64,000 bases of DNA from Neolewinella agarilytica (lineage in GTDB: Bacteria > Bacteroidota > Bacteroidia > Chitinophagales > Saprospiraceae). The DNA is taken from the NCBI RefSeq assembly GCF_900110645.1, contig NZ_FOFB01000032.1, forward strand, positions 1 through 64,000. Reading direction: 5' to 3'. Every line of letters begins with the position of its first letter. Position 1 is the first letter of the stretch. The notes under the pieces were generated by a model. It did not search any database, had not been told where the DNA came from, and was given only the letters and a program-made list of their open reading frames with translations. Below, piece after piece: positions 51,334 to 60,548 of the stretch. A program made the translations under genes and the position numbers.

Positions 51334-52491
51334 CTAGCCCTTCGGCTCCGTCGGAGAATCCGGCAGCACGTCTACGCCCTGGTTTCTTTCCAGTTCGGCC
51401 AGGTCGATACCCATCGACTCTGCACGCTTACGCCAGCGCTTACGGGCCAGGTCTTGCATGTCCTGGCTGGTATCCATCTCATCCATGATTTCCAGCCCGA
51501 GCAGGGTTTCCATCGCGTCTTCCATCGTTACGAGTCCTTCCAGTCCGCCAAATTCATCCACCACCATGGCAATCGGCTCCCGGCGCTCCAGCATCAGATC
51601 GATCAGCTTGTGCAGTGACGTCGTATCCGGCACCGGTAGCAATTCCCGAACGAGGGTACGAATGGATTCTTTTTCTTTTTTCTCAATGATGGCCTTATAA
51701 ACCATATCCTTCAACACATAGCCTTCCACCTGATCTCGCGTTTCTCCGAAAACGGGGTACCGGCTGAAGGGGCTGTTATCGAATTTCTCGTAGAAGTCTT
51801 GTATGGTCATCGTTGCCTTGGCACCGACGACTACGGTACGAGGTGTCATCACATCGTGCACGCTGAGGGATTCAAAAGCCAGCAGGTTTTTCAGGATGCG
51901 GCCTTCCTCTTCCTTCAGTTCTCCCTTTTCGGTCTGAGACTCCGCCATCGCAATGAACTCCGTACGGGTAAGCGCCGTACCGTGTGGGTCCTCCCCGCGG
52001 AGTAAAAGCTTTTTGATCTGGTCAGAAATCCAGATGAAGCCCGTCCAGGTAAAGATGGTCACCATCACGTTGAGGGATTTCACCGTAAAGGGTGCCAGTT
52101 GCTTCCAGTAGGTCGCGCCCAGGTTCTTCGGGATAATCTCCGAAAGAACAAGGATAGCAATCGTCATAACTACCGAGACGATCACTTCATAGCTCACATC
52201 AATGGGGTAAGAAGGAATCGGGATGGTAAAGGCGTTTCCGTCACCAAAAGCTGCTCCCGTGCTGGCGCCAACCAGGATAGCGCCCACCGTGTGGGCCACC
52301 GTGTTCAGAGAAAGAATAGCCGTTAGCGGAGCGTTGACATCGTTCTTAAACTTCTGTAAAAGCTCACCGGTCTTGCCGCCTTCCTTGACTTTGATCTGGA
52401 CGTAAGAAGGGGTAACGGAAAGCAAGACGGCCTCCCAAATCGAACAGAGGAAAGAGAAGGCAATGGAAATGAACGCGTAGATAAAAATCAT
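51334..52491 (-). CDS. CNNM/DUF21 and CBS-domain transporter-like protein
   Basis: A 385-residue membrane protein. The start MIFIYAFISIAFSFLCSIWEAVLL is an N-terminal membrane helix of the CNNM (DUF21) domain. Four helices run to about residue 150; FKNDVNAPLTAILSLNTVAHTVGAILVG is the family block. Two CBS domains follow (about 195-325; VHDVMTPRTVVVGAK and GLVTMEDAMETLLGLEI). There is no C-terminal CorC/HlyC domain. Family members are linked to Mg2+ or Co2+ export; which ion is not known. It is separated from the LysM gene by a terminator. Confidence 0.88.
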   Translation of the reverse strand: MIFIYAFISIAFSFLCSIWEAVLLSVTPSYVQIKVKEGGKTGELLQKFKNDVNAPLTAILSLNTVAHTVGAILVGASTGAAFGDGNAFTIPIPSYPIDVSYEVIVSVVMTIAILVLSEIIPKNLGATYWKQLAPFTVKSLNVMVTIFTWTGFIWISDQIKKLLLRGEDPHGTALTRTEFIAMAESQTEKGELKEEEGRILKNLLAFESLSVHDVMTPRTVVVGAKATMTIQDFYEKFDNSPFSRYPVFGETRDQVEGYVLKDMVYKAIIEKKEKESIRTLVRELLPVPDTTSLHKLIDLMLERREPIAMVVDEFGGLEGLVTMEDAMETLLGLEIMDEMDTSQDMQDLARKRWRKRAESMGIDLAELERNQGVDVLPDSPTEPKG

Positions 52492-52534
52492 GTGGGGGGG
52501 AAACGGGGTTCCTGTTTTAGTCAGTGGCAAAGAT

Positions 52535-52578
52535 AAAAAAGCGCGGCCAAGACGGTACTATCCGTCTTCGCCGCGCTT
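52535..52578 (-). terminator. Terminator after the LysM-protein gene
   Basis: GCGCGGC-AAGACGG pairs with CCGTCTT-GCCGCGC (one bulge), followed on the minus strand by TTTTTTATC. Confidence 0.85.
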
Positions 52579-52606
52579 GCAAAGATAATCGTTTTATAAC
52601 CTTTGC

Positions 52607-54613
52607 TTAGTTTACGTACAGTTTCTGGAACGGCACGATGACATCCGTGGTTTTCAGATTATTGAGCCGGCGGATTTCGTCGGTCGTAATGCCATAACGA
52701 CGGGAGATCGAGTAGAGGCTCTCTCCTTCCTGCACGAGGTGGAAGGCCCGGTTAGAGGGAGCCGTTGCGGGAGCGGAGTAATTCACGTTGGCGCCTACCG
52801 GAGTTCCGTATGCACTGGGGGTAGCTGCCGGTGTGCTGTAAGTAGAGGGCGCATACGCAGGTGCAGTGGTCGTTTGTTGAGGAGCAGGGTAAGAACCGTA
52901 AGTGGACGGGTTCGTAGCCGGAGCAGCCGTTGAAGGTCCGCGGCTCTCTAATGTCCCCATACTGGAAGACGAAGGAACGTTCGCATCAGGTACCACCTGC
53001 CCGAAGTTCGGGTTGTTATTAATCTGGGTAGACGGAGCCTGAGTAGCTGGCTGCTGATACCCCTGTGGCGCCCGGTAAGTAGGAGTGGTCGTTCCTACCG
53101 GCGTACCGGTTTGCTGTTGCTGCACCTGCGGAGCGGGTTGCCCGTACGCCTGCGGAGTCGCTGGCTGCTGACCGTAAGCCTGTGGTGCTGCTGTCTGGCC
53201 GTAGGGCTGCGGTGTGGCCGGGGCCTGCTGCCCATAGGCCGCCGGAGCCGCCAGGCTTGCTGCCGCAGTAGGAGCCGGGCAGTTGCAGTCCGAGGTTTTC
53301 AGCCGCTCCCCAACCCGTGGAACCGTGTTAGCGCCCAGGTCATTGATCTCCCGGAATTTAGCGGAGGTGTAGCCATACTTCAACGCGATGCTGGCCACCG
53401 TTTCGCCCGGCTGAACGGTATGAAGATCTTCTCCGTATACCGCCTGACCACCACGGCTGGTCTGATCCTGGCCATAGGCCTGGGGCTGTGCTACCGTACC
53501 GTAAGGAGTCGGTTGGGCAGATCCGGTGTTAGCGTTGGCAACCTGACCGCCACCGTAAACAGGTACCGTAGGCTGGTTTTGCGCAACAGCCGCCTGGGCG
53601 GTCGTCGTGGAAACAGCCAGTTGCTGGCCGGGGAAAAGGTCGTTACTCGTCAGGCCATTGTTGGCGCGGATGGCATCTGGCGTGGTACCGTATTTACGGC
53701 TGATGGCGTAGAGCGTTTCTCCCTTAACCACGGTGTGAACAACGCTGTTGGTGACTGGGGTGGTTGACGATGACTGCCCGCCATACCCACTGGATTCCGG
53801 CTGGCGCACGATCGGCGCCTGTATATTCGGTGGAGTGTATACGGGTTGGGTACCGTAAGCAGCAGGAGCTGGAGTAGCACTGGCCACGGCGTTAGCGTTG
53901 GCGCACACGTTACTCAGGTAGTTCGCTACGGGGAGGCCGTTTACCTGCTTGGCGAGAATAACGCCGCCGGTAGTGGAAACACCGTCACTACCCAACCGGC
54001 GTTCAAAGACGCCGATCTCTGGTGAAATCCGGTAATCAATAACCGGGTAGGAAGAGTTAGGCTTGAGTTGGCGGAAGAGGAAGTAGCCTTTACAGGGGCT
54101 GGTTTCGCGGCCCTCAAAGTAGACTTTAGCCCCCGGGTTGTTGTAGGCCAGGTTCTCTCCAATAATACCGTTCTCGGTATCGAACTGAAAGCCCGTAAGT
54201 GGAGAGTTGTAGCTAAAGTTATTGCCTCTCCGCTGGAAAACGGCGCCCATCACGACGGGCTGAATGAGGTACTGATTGTTAGCCGTCGGCAGCAAAATAA
54301 ATACGCGGTCAACACCAGCATTAACGCGGTCAGCCAGGTCAAGGCTCAGTCTGGGGTCGTTGCAGTAAACATAGCCCTGCGGAAGGTAGCTTTGAACGGT
54401 GGCACCTTCAGCGCCTGTTTCCAGAATCAGACGATCACCGCCCGCCAACGGGAAGTGGTAAGCGTAATATTCCATGCGGGGCTGAGTGGCAATGGCCTGC
54501 TCATACAGCACACGGTCACCACAGGAACCGTCAAATAAGACAAATATCTGTTCGGCCTGTAAAGAGGCTGTTGCCACCAGCAACGCGGCGACAAAAGAGG
54601 TTAAGAACTTCAT
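52607..54613 (-). CDS. LysM-domain protein with low-complexity AYGQ linkers
   Basis: A 668-residue exported protein with a signal peptide (MKFLTSFVAALLVATASLQA). The N-terminal 240 residues are an unrecognised domain with scattered cysteines (for example FDGSCGDRVLY and SNVCANANA). LysM domains follow at about 290-333, 394-440 and 624-668 (C-terminus), each with a YxxxxGETLYAIS-like start. Between them are Gln/Pro/Ala/Tyr-rich spacers with AYGQ motifs. It probably binds peptidoglycan and acts as an envelope anchor. A -7 box lies 45-52 bases upstream. Confidence 0.87.
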   Translation of the reverse strand: MKFLTSFVAALLVATASLQAEQIFVLFDGSCGDRVLYEQAIATQPRMEYYAYHFPLAGGDRLILETGAEGATVQSYLPQGYVYCNDPRLSLDLADRVNAGVDRVFILLPTANNQYLIQPVVMGAVFQRRGNNFSYNSPLTGFQFDTENGIIGENLAYNNPGAKVYFEGRETSPCKGYFLFRQLKPNSSYPVIDYRISPEIGVFERRLGSDGVSTTGGVILAKQVNGLPVANYLSNVCANANAVASATPAPAAYGTQPVYTPPNIQAPIVRQPESSGYGGQSSSTTPVTNSVVHTVVKGETLYAISRKYGTTPDAIRANNGLTSNDLFPGQQLAVSTTTAQAAVAQNQPTVPVYGGGQVANANTGSAQPTPYGTVAQPQAYGQDQTSRGGQAVYGEDLHTVQPGETVASIALKYGYTSAKFREINDLGANTVPRVGERLKTSDCNCPAPTAAASLAAPAAYGQQAPATPQPYGQTAAPQAYGQQPATPQAYGQPAPQVQQQQTGTPVGTTTPTYRAPQGYQQPATQAPSTQINNNPNFGQVVPDANVPSSSSMGTLESRGPSTAAPATNPSTYGSYPAPQQTTTAPAYAPSTYSTPAATPSAYGTPVGANVNYSAPATAPSNRAFHLVQEGESLYSISRRYGITTDEIRRLNNLKTTDVIVPFQKLYVN

Positions 54614-54657
54614 TAATTGGGACGTTTTGGTACAGTAAGTTTTAATATAACACCCTA

Positions 54658-54665
54658 CAAATATA
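54658..54665 (-). promoter_or_regulatory. Putative -7 box TATATTTG for the LysM gene
   Basis: An exact TAnnTTTG match on the minus strand. Next to it is a near-palindrome, ATAGAT-N7-ATCTAT (54663-54681), that could be an operator in the divergent region. Confidence 0.45.
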
Positions 54666-54788
54666 GATGTTTCCTATCTATAGGGTCAGGATTTAACTTT
54701 AGTGGCTGGGTATTTCAGACGTTCAGGTATGGAGAAGGACACCCCAAACCTGACGCCAGTAAGCCTCTTAAGAGAGTATATTAACGCC

Positions 54789-55532
54789 ATGAATCTCCGC
54801 CAACGTCTGCAACAACCCACTCCTCTGCACAATCTTTTTCTTGTCACTCCCGCCAACTGGGAAGCTGAATGGATCGCTGATAGCTGGGAAAGCCTCACCC
54901 TTGACTTACAACACGGCATGATTGAAGGCCCCCACCTGCTTCCCATGCTACAAGCCATCAGAGCGGGAGGGAGCATCCCGCTGGCGCGGCTGGCCTGGAA
55001 CCGGCCCGAAGGGGTTATGAAAGCTTTGGACTATGGCGTAGAGGGCCTGATCTGCCCGATGATAGACACGGCAGCAGACGCCGCGGCCTTCGTTCGCGCA
55101 ACCAAATACCCGCCACTGGGGAATCGCAGCTTCGGCCCCTTCCGGGCCGGATCCCTGAACTGGGACAATTATTTTGATACCGCCAATGAAGAAACCCTTT
55201 GCTTTGCCATGATCGAAACTGCCGCCGCTGCCGATAATCTGGAAGCTATTGCCGCTACTCCCGGCCTGGATGGGCTCTACGTCGGCCCTTTCGACCTTAG
55301 TGTAAGCATGGGGCTGGAAAAGAAAGCGGATTTCTCCGATCCAGGCTTGCTGGCGATCATCGATCGCGTGTTAGCCGCCACCAAGCGGCATGGCTTGTTC
55401 TCCGCCGTATTCACCATCGACCCTGACGATGCTAAATTGATGGCGGGCAAGGGCTTCGATCTGATTACCTGCGGAACAGAGGATTTGATTTTTCGAGGGG
55501 CAATGCGTCGATGGCAAAAAAAGGTTTTCTGA
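54789..55532 (+). CDS. HpcH/HpaI aldolase family protein
   Basis: A 247-residue class II aldolase-type protein of the HpcH/HpaI (2,4-dihydroxyhept-2-enedioate aldolase) fold. The start MNLRQRLQQPTPLHNLFLVTP is selected because the first strand begins here. DSWESLTLDLQHGMIE, ARLAWNRPEGVMKALDYGVEGLICPMID and RSFGPFRAG are family blocks. FAMIETAAAADNLEAIAATPGLDGLYVGPFDLSVSMG carries the metal-binding Glu and Asp. The C-terminus (FDLITCGTEDLIF) is usual. It splits or condenses a pyruvate-type substrate; identity unknown. Confidence 0.88.
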   Translation: MNLRQRLQQPTPLHNLFLVTPANWEAEWIADSWESLTLDLQHGMIEGPHLLPMLQAIRAGGSIPLARLAWNRPEGVMKALDYGVEGLICPMIDTAADAAAFVRATKYPPLGNRSFGPFRAGSLNWDNYFDTANEETLCFAMIETAAAADNLEAIAATPGLDGLYVGPFDLSVSMGLEKKADFSDPGLLAIIDRVLAATKRHGLFSAVFTIDPDDAKLMAGKGFDLITCGTEDLIFRGAMRRWQKKVF

Positions 55533-55571
55533 TAGTCCCGAAGGATACCATTGCTTCATTAGCTACAAACA

Positions 55572-55592
55572 ACCTCCCCCTGCACCTGCGAC
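55572..55592 (+). repeat. Dispersed repeat copy (CCTGCACCTGCGACCGCGCC)
   Basis: Member of the ACCTGCGG family, preceded by ATTGCTTC at 55551-55558 as in the extended form near 22687-22730. Confidence 0.55.
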
Positions 55593-55610
55593 CGCGCCCA
55601 ATAACATCAG

Positions 55611-55675
55611 CAACCTGTAACCTGCAACCTGTTAACTTGCAACCCGTAACCTGCAACCTGTTAACAACCTGCAAC
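55611..55675. repeat. Heptamer array YAACCTG, about eight units
   Basis: Units CAACCTG, TAACCTG and variants occur with small interruptions (one TTAACTTG). It is the reverse complement of the unit at 21911-21954. It covers the region where the -33 element of the M23 peptidase promoter would be. Confidence 0.75.
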
Positions 55676-55682
55676 TTTTTCC

Positions 55683-55690
55683 TATATTTG
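55683..55690 (+). promoter_or_regulatory. Putative -7 box TATATTTG for the M23 peptidase gene
   Basis: An exact TAnnTTTG match 13 bases before the ATG, immediately after the heptamer array. The leader would be about 7 bases. Confidence 0.5.
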
Positions 55691-55703
55691 CCCCAGAACC
55701 CCC

Positions 55704-57134
55704 ATGGTTCGAAAAAAGAGCAAAAGCGGCGTCGACGAGAAAGCGCCCGAACGAAACAACTCAAACGTGAATTTACCGCATCGACTGCGGAAACTCCACC
55801 TTCCCCGGGTGGCTCTTGTTTCCGCGTTTTGCCTGTTAATCTGTGGTGGTATCCTCTACTCTTTAGTAGCGCTATCTCCTGCTCCACCGGCTCCCCAACT
55901 ATCTGAGACCTCGTTCCCGATGACGTCGCCAACCGTTCGGTATGGCCTCGCACTGGATACTATGAACCTGCGGATAGACACCATCCAAAATGGTCAAACG
56001 CTTTCTGACATTTTGCTGGCGCAGGGCCTGGACAATCAGCAAACCTTCGACGCTGCCAACACTTTCAACGAGCTGCTGGACGTCAGGAACCTTCGGGCCG
56101 GACGTTTATTCAGCATTCTGGACGACCCCGACACGGAAGGGGCAGACTATCTCGTTTATCAACCCTCCATCTACGAATACGTACGTCTTGATCTTCGGGG
56201 AGAAGAAAAATCCGAGCGTGTACGGCTGCCCGTAAGAACGGAAACCGCGCTTGCCGCCGGTCGTATTGAAAGCAACCTCTGGAATGCAATGACGGGGGCC
56301 GGACTCAGTTATGCGCTCACGGACCGGATGGAAGACGCCCTGCAATGGTCCATCGATTTTTACCACGTACAGCCCAACGATGCTTTTCAGCTCGTTTACG
56401 AAAAGAAATTCGTGGAAGGGGAAGAAGCAGCCCCGGGCATGGTTCTCGGTGCCCGCTACAGCACTGACGGTGAAGATATTTATGCTTTCTGGTATGAGAG
56501 CCCCGACAGTACCTACTCTGGTTACTTCGGCCTGAACGGGGAACCGATGAAGTCTACCTTCCTGAAGTCCCCCGTCCGTTTTAGCCGGATGAGCAGCGCC
56601 TTTAACATGACCCGCTTTCACCCGGTACTCAAGCGGGTGCGCCCTCACCTGGGAACGGATTATGCTGCGCCTTACGGCACGCCCATTCTCGCCGTCGCTG
56701 ATGGCGTCATCGTAGAGCGTGGACGCCGTGGTGGCAACGGAAACTTCGTTAAAGTTCGCCACAGCAAACAGTACACTACCCAATATCTGCACATGCAGAA
56801 GTTTGCCGATGGCCATAAAGTTGGCAGCCGCGTCAAGCAGGGAGAAACCATCGGCTACGTTGGCAGCACGGGTCTGGCTACCGGTCCGCACGTTTGTTTC
56901 AGGTTCTGGAAAGACGGTCGCCAGATCGACCATACCAAACTCCGCTTCCCGCCGGCCAAGGCGATGCCCGATAGCCTGCTGCCTGAATTCATCGTCCAGC
57001 GGGATGCATTTCTCGAACAGCTCAATTCAATCGGGCAGCCCGTTCAGGATACGGAGCAACAAATTCTTGATGGCGCCCAACTGCTAAAGGAAATGGCTGA
57101 AATCAAGAAAGAAAACCAACCGGAAGCAAAGTAA
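55704..57134 (+). CDS. M23 family (lysostaphin-fold) peptidase with His-to-Cys variation
   Basis: A 476-residue cell-wall peptidase anchored by one N-terminal membrane helix (about 35-60). A LysM/OapA-like region follows (IQNGQTLSDILLAQGLDNQQ, about 93-150). The catalytic M23 domain is about 310-420: HLGTDYAAPYGTPILAVADG provides His and Asp zinc ligands, and YLHM a further His. The final motif is GPHVCFRFWKDG, where the family norm is GPHLHFE: the second zinc-binding His is Cys. The protease may use Cys as ligand or be inactive. A glutamate-rich tail ends the protein. Target: peptidoglycan cross-links, by family. Confidence 0.87.
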   Translation: MVRKKSKSGVDEKAPERNNSNVNLPHRLRKLHLPRVALVSAFCLLICGGILYSLVALSPAPPAPQLSETSFPMTSPTVRYGLALDTMNLRIDTIQNGQTLSDILLAQGLDNQQTFDAANTFNELLDVRNLRAGRLFSILDDPDTEGADYLVYQPSIYEYVRLDLRGEEKSERVRLPVRTETALAAGRIESNLWNAMTGAGLSYALTDRMEDALQWSIDFYHVQPNDAFQLVYEKKFVEGEEAAPGMVLGARYSTDGEDIYAFWYESPDSTYSGYFGLNGEPMKSTFLKSPVRFSRMSSAFNMTRFHPVLKRVRPHLGTDYAAPYGTPILAVADGVIVERGRRGGNGNFVKVRHSKQYTTQYLHMQKFADGHKVGSRVKQGETIGYVGSTGLATGPHVCFRFWKDGRQIDHTKLRFPPAKAMPDSLLPEFIVQRDAFLEQLNSIGQPVQDTEQQILDGAQLLKEMAEIKKENQPEAK

Positions 57135-57366
57135 CTTTCACCGAAGGTTTTTTCACTTCATTTTCATGACGTAGCCGCTGGCCGGAACACTTTGTCAGGC
57201 TTAGCGCTGCCCGCAGGTGCCCGCTTAAGTTGAAGGGCAGAGAAAGGCTGACGCCAACCCTCCGATTGCCTCCTTAGAGTAGCGGAAAAAGGTTGTTTAT
57301 CAACCAAAAAAAGGTCCGCCCCAAAATCCCGGCGATCTCCGCCGGGGATTGCGTAAATTGCCCTCC

Positions 57367-59766
57367 ATGGCAACAAGCGAACTTCTTATCAACAGTCAGG
57401 AAGCCTTTACGGAGACCGTCAGTATGGCCATCGAGCAGGTGGCTTCGCCTGACAGTAGTTTCCACGACGACATCAACCACCTGGCCGATCGGACGCGCCA
57501 ACTGGCCAGTCGGATCATCGAGCAGGGGGATGCCTGTCCTGTTGGAGCAGCTGAAACCGAAACGGACATCAACTGCCGCATTACCCATTTTGAATGGGCG
57601 GATCAGGCCAAGCATTTCCTTCTCCTTTACCGAAACATCCAGCTACAACTACAAACGGCCTCCTTGCTCGTACACGACGGGCAGGCCGAACCCGGCCTGG
57701 TTAATGAGCTCCACCAACGCTCCACTAAAGTGCTCCGCGAGGCACTGCAGGAGTGGGAAGAAACGGACAGCCAACGCCGGAAAGTCTTGATGGCCAACCC
57801 TAAGCGACGGGCGCAGGAACTGGAACGCTGGGCCTTGCTGCACAACCCATGGCCGGAATACCGGCAACAGTTTGAAACGATAAAGAAACAGGCTGATGAC
57901 CTGGCTCAGGAGCATGAAATGCTTCAGGCTCAGACCGTCATTTTCAAGGATCTGCGGCAGTTGCTGCTCGAATCGATTAGCACCGCCGATAATGCGATGC
58001 ATCAGGCGGATGAGCGTGCGAGGGAGATCGTCAGGTTCCTGGAAGCCACGGAAGGGGAAGAATCCAAAGCCCGGCCCGGCCAGATTGCCACCAAGTTGGA
58101 TGAAGGCCTCAGTGAATCAGACGCCGTCCCCCGCCTGTCAGAAATGACAAATCAGCTCTCTACCCTCATTTCCCGGCTGGCCGAGACCAGCCGGGTGACC
58201 GTTGGCGCCGATTATGGCGTTATGAGCTACAAAGACATCAACTTCCGCAAAGCCACCGATCAATGGATCTCAGCCGAAGTGATGCCTCAACTCTATGAGC
58301 TGTGGGAACTGAGTGAACAGGTAACCAATGGCCTTAGTGTGGCCACGGCTAATGCCCGAAACCGCGCCCTGCTGATGGCCAGCGAATCGGCGGAAGCCGT
58401 TCCTTACGACCTCAGCCAACTCCGGCAGCCCTTCGAAGCTTTCCTGAAACGCTCCGGGAATACCCACGAAAGTTTCGATGAAATTGCCGCCATGACGAAG
58501 GAGTTGGTGGAAAAAGATCTTCGCCTTTCGGCCGTTTACCGCCCTACCCCGGGTTTCCTGCCCTTACCGTTGCAGTCGGGCATTAACGAATTTACCCGCC
58601 GACAGGGCCGGCTACTAACGGATGTCCGTGAGTGGTTTGGCTCCACCTTCGCAGGATTTGACCGCCTGCGCGGCAAAGCCGCACGGGAAGATAAAATGAG
58701 CGTATCTGAAAAAACGGTCCGCGTTATTCGCCAGCGTTCAGCCCCTTCGAACAACTCGGCCTACACCAACATCCTGATGACAAAGGGATACATCGGTGAA
58801 TCCTTTCTCGTTGGCCGGGAAGAAGAAACAGCTCATATTCAACGACTTATCAACAACTGGAAAAATGGGTTCCGCGGCGCGGTTATCTTAACCGGACAAC
58901 GGCTCTCCGGGCGGACACTGTTCGGAGAACTGGTCACTAATCGCTTTTTCCCGTCCAATGGCATCCGCCTGCTCCCCAACAGTACAATTAACATTCAGGG
59001 GCGGCGCTTCCAGACGACTGGCAACCTTTGTGATGCCCTTGACTTCATCGTCAAATATGGTATACAGTCTCGCCCCCTTGTCTGGATCGATGACCTGGAG
59101 ACCTGGTGGGACAACGACACCTCACTGTCAGAGAACATTCGTAAGCTCAGCGCTCACATCGACAACAACTCCGGGAAAATCTTTTATCTGGTTTCCACTA
59201 CCAATGCGGTATATGACCACCTGAATCGCTTCCGGGAGCTAAACCGGATTTTCCAATCGGAAGTAAACCTCGATGATTTCAGCCTTGCCGATATGCAGCG
59301 GGCGGTACTGATCCGCCACGGCGCTACGCATAAGATGATGGTCGATGCGGAGGGCGAGCCATTGACGGAGACGGCCTTCGCCAAATTGATCAAAAAGCTA
59401 CACCGCTCCAGCAACGGCGTCATTGGGGATACGCTCAACAAATGGGCCTACCTGACCGAGCGGGTTGACGAGGAAAGGGTTACCCCCTGCCAGGACCGGC
59501 AGTATTATCTGCCGGATTTTCTGACGGCAGATACCGGCATCCTGCTATCAACCATCTTCCTCGAGAAACGAACCAATGAATACCGTCTGCGTAAGCTCAT
59601 GGGGCCCGCTTTTCAGTCCCACTACCGCAGCGTTTTGCTGCGTCTTCAGCGGGTCGGTCTGGTGACCAGGCACAATGATGGCTGGTTGGAAATCCCCGAA
59701 AGCGTAGTCAATGAAGTAGCCCGACTGCTGAAAAGAAACGAATACCTTAAAACCACTATCCGATGA
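57367..59766 (+). CDS. Large coiled-coil ATPase with modified Walker A (unknown)
   Basis: A 799-residue cytoplasmic protein I cannot assign. Residues about 1-450 are helical (LRQLLLESISTADNAMHQADERAREIVRF and similar). A nucleotide-binding region follows: VGREEETAHIQRL, Walker-A-like GQRLSGRT (about 510-517) with Arg in place of the invariant Lys, and Walker-B-like LVWIDDLE (about 571-578). LVSTTNA near 600 may be sensor 1. The C-terminal 90 residues look like a winged helix (RSVLLRLQRVGLVTRHNDGWLEIPES). It overlaps the next gene by 4 bases (ATGA), so the two products likely act together. Confidence 0.75.
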   Translation: MATSELLINSQEAFTETVSMAIEQVASPDSSFHDDINHLADRTRQLASRIIEQGDACPVGAAETETDINCRITHFEWADQAKHFLLLYRNIQLQLQTASLLVHDGQAEPGLVNELHQRSTKVLREALQEWEETDSQRRKVLMANPKRRAQELERWALLHNPWPEYRQQFETIKKQADDLAQEHEMLQAQTVIFKDLRQLLLESISTADNAMHQADERAREIVRFLEATEGEESKARPGQIATKLDEGLSESDAVPRLSEMTNQLSTLISRLAETSRVTVGADYGVMSYKDINFRKATDQWISAEVMPQLYELWELSEQVTNGLSVATANARNRALLMASESAEAVPYDLSQLRQPFEAFLKRSGNTHESFDEIAAMTKELVEKDLRLSAVYRPTPGFLPLPLQSGINEFTRRQGRLLTDVREWFGSTFAGFDRLRGKAAREDKMSVSEKTVRVIRQRSAPSNNSAYTNILMTKGYIGESFLVGREEETAHIQRLINNWKNGFRGAVILTGQRLSGRTLFGELVTNRFFPSNGIRLLPNSTINIQGRRFQTTGNLCDALDFIVKYGIQSRPLVWIDDLETWWDNDTSLSENIRKLSAHIDNNSGKIFYLVSTTNAVYDHLNRFRELNRIFQSEVNLDDFSLADMQRAVLIRHGATHKMMVDAEGEPLTETAFAKLIKKLHRSSNGVIGDTLNKWAYLTERVDEERVTPCQDRQYYLPDFLTADTGILLSTIFLEKRTNEYRLRKLMGPAFQSHYRSVLLRLQRVGLVTRHNDGWLEIPESVVNEVARLLKRNEYLKTTIR

Positions 59767-60494
59767 GTGAATTCTTACAGGTCCGCTTTGACTGGACGGA
59801 TTTGCTTTTTGCCGCTATCCTGCTTTTCGTGGGCTACCTGCTGCTGCAATTTATGAGTCAACGGCTCAGGCGCAAGCCGTTACTGGGCCGTTTTACCAGG
59901 CAGGTGGAAGAGACACTCTCCGCCATACTCTTGCTGTATGAGCCCATCAGCATCTTACTGCTGGGCATCATTCTGCTCTTTATCAGCCCTTTACCCCATG
60001 GTATACTTTTGCTGCTCATCGTTACGGCAGGGTTCTCCCGGCTTCGGGATTACTTCAGCGGTCGGGTGCTGCTCTTTAAGCCGCTGGTGAAAGAGGGTAA
60101 AAGGATGAAGACTGGTAAATCCACCGGTGTCATTACCCAGATCAATCGCCTGGGGCTTTACCTGCAAACCAGCGAAGGATTACACTTTGTGAACTATTCC
60201 AGCCTGCTGACTGAAGGCTACTCGCTGGTAACCGGTAAGGAATATGGTGGGTATTACCAGTTGAATATCACACCACCAGCGGCGGAGAAAGAGGCACACC
60301 CCTTTCGGTTTCTGCAGGACAAGTTCCTCACGACGCCTTACCTCGACCGCTCCTTCCGCCCGGAACTCTTCCCCGGAGACAGCTCAGAACATAAAATAAA
60401 AGCCCGGATCTCCGTCCGGGAAGAAAAACATCTGCGCGAGTTACTCTCGCTTATGGCAGAATGGGGCTACCCGGCAACGGTTGCTAAAAAATAA
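59763..60494 (+). CDS. Membrane protein with MscS-like beta domain
   Basis: A 243-residue protein with three membrane segments (about 12-30, 55-78, 82-98). The next segment GKRMKTGKSTGVITQINRLGLYLQTSEGLHFVNYSSLLTEG (about 115-155) has the length and pattern of the MscS beta domain (G-x-V-x-x-I, with the usual PN loop replaced by VNYSSL). The C-terminal 70 residues are a mixed soluble domain. Without the pore-lining helix of MscS, channel function is uncertain. Translationally coupled to the ATPase gene by a 4-base overlap; the antiporter follows 54 bases on. Confidence 0.7.
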   Translation: MSEFLQVRFDWTDLLFAAILLFVGYLLLQFMSQRLRRKPLLGRFTRQVEETLSAILLLYEPISILLLGIILLFISPLPHGILLLLIVTAGFSRLRDYFSGRVLLFKPLVKEGKRMKTGKSTGVITQINRLGLYLQTSEGLHFVNYSSLLTEGYSLVTGKEYGGYYQLNITPPAAEKEAHPFRFLQDKFLTTPYLDRSFRPELFPGDSSEHKIKARISVREEKHLRELLSLMAEWGYPATVAKK

Positions 60495-60548
60495 GACCGC
60501 CTTTCTCTTTCTACTCTTCTACCTTTTTATCTATTATTTTCTAGACTT

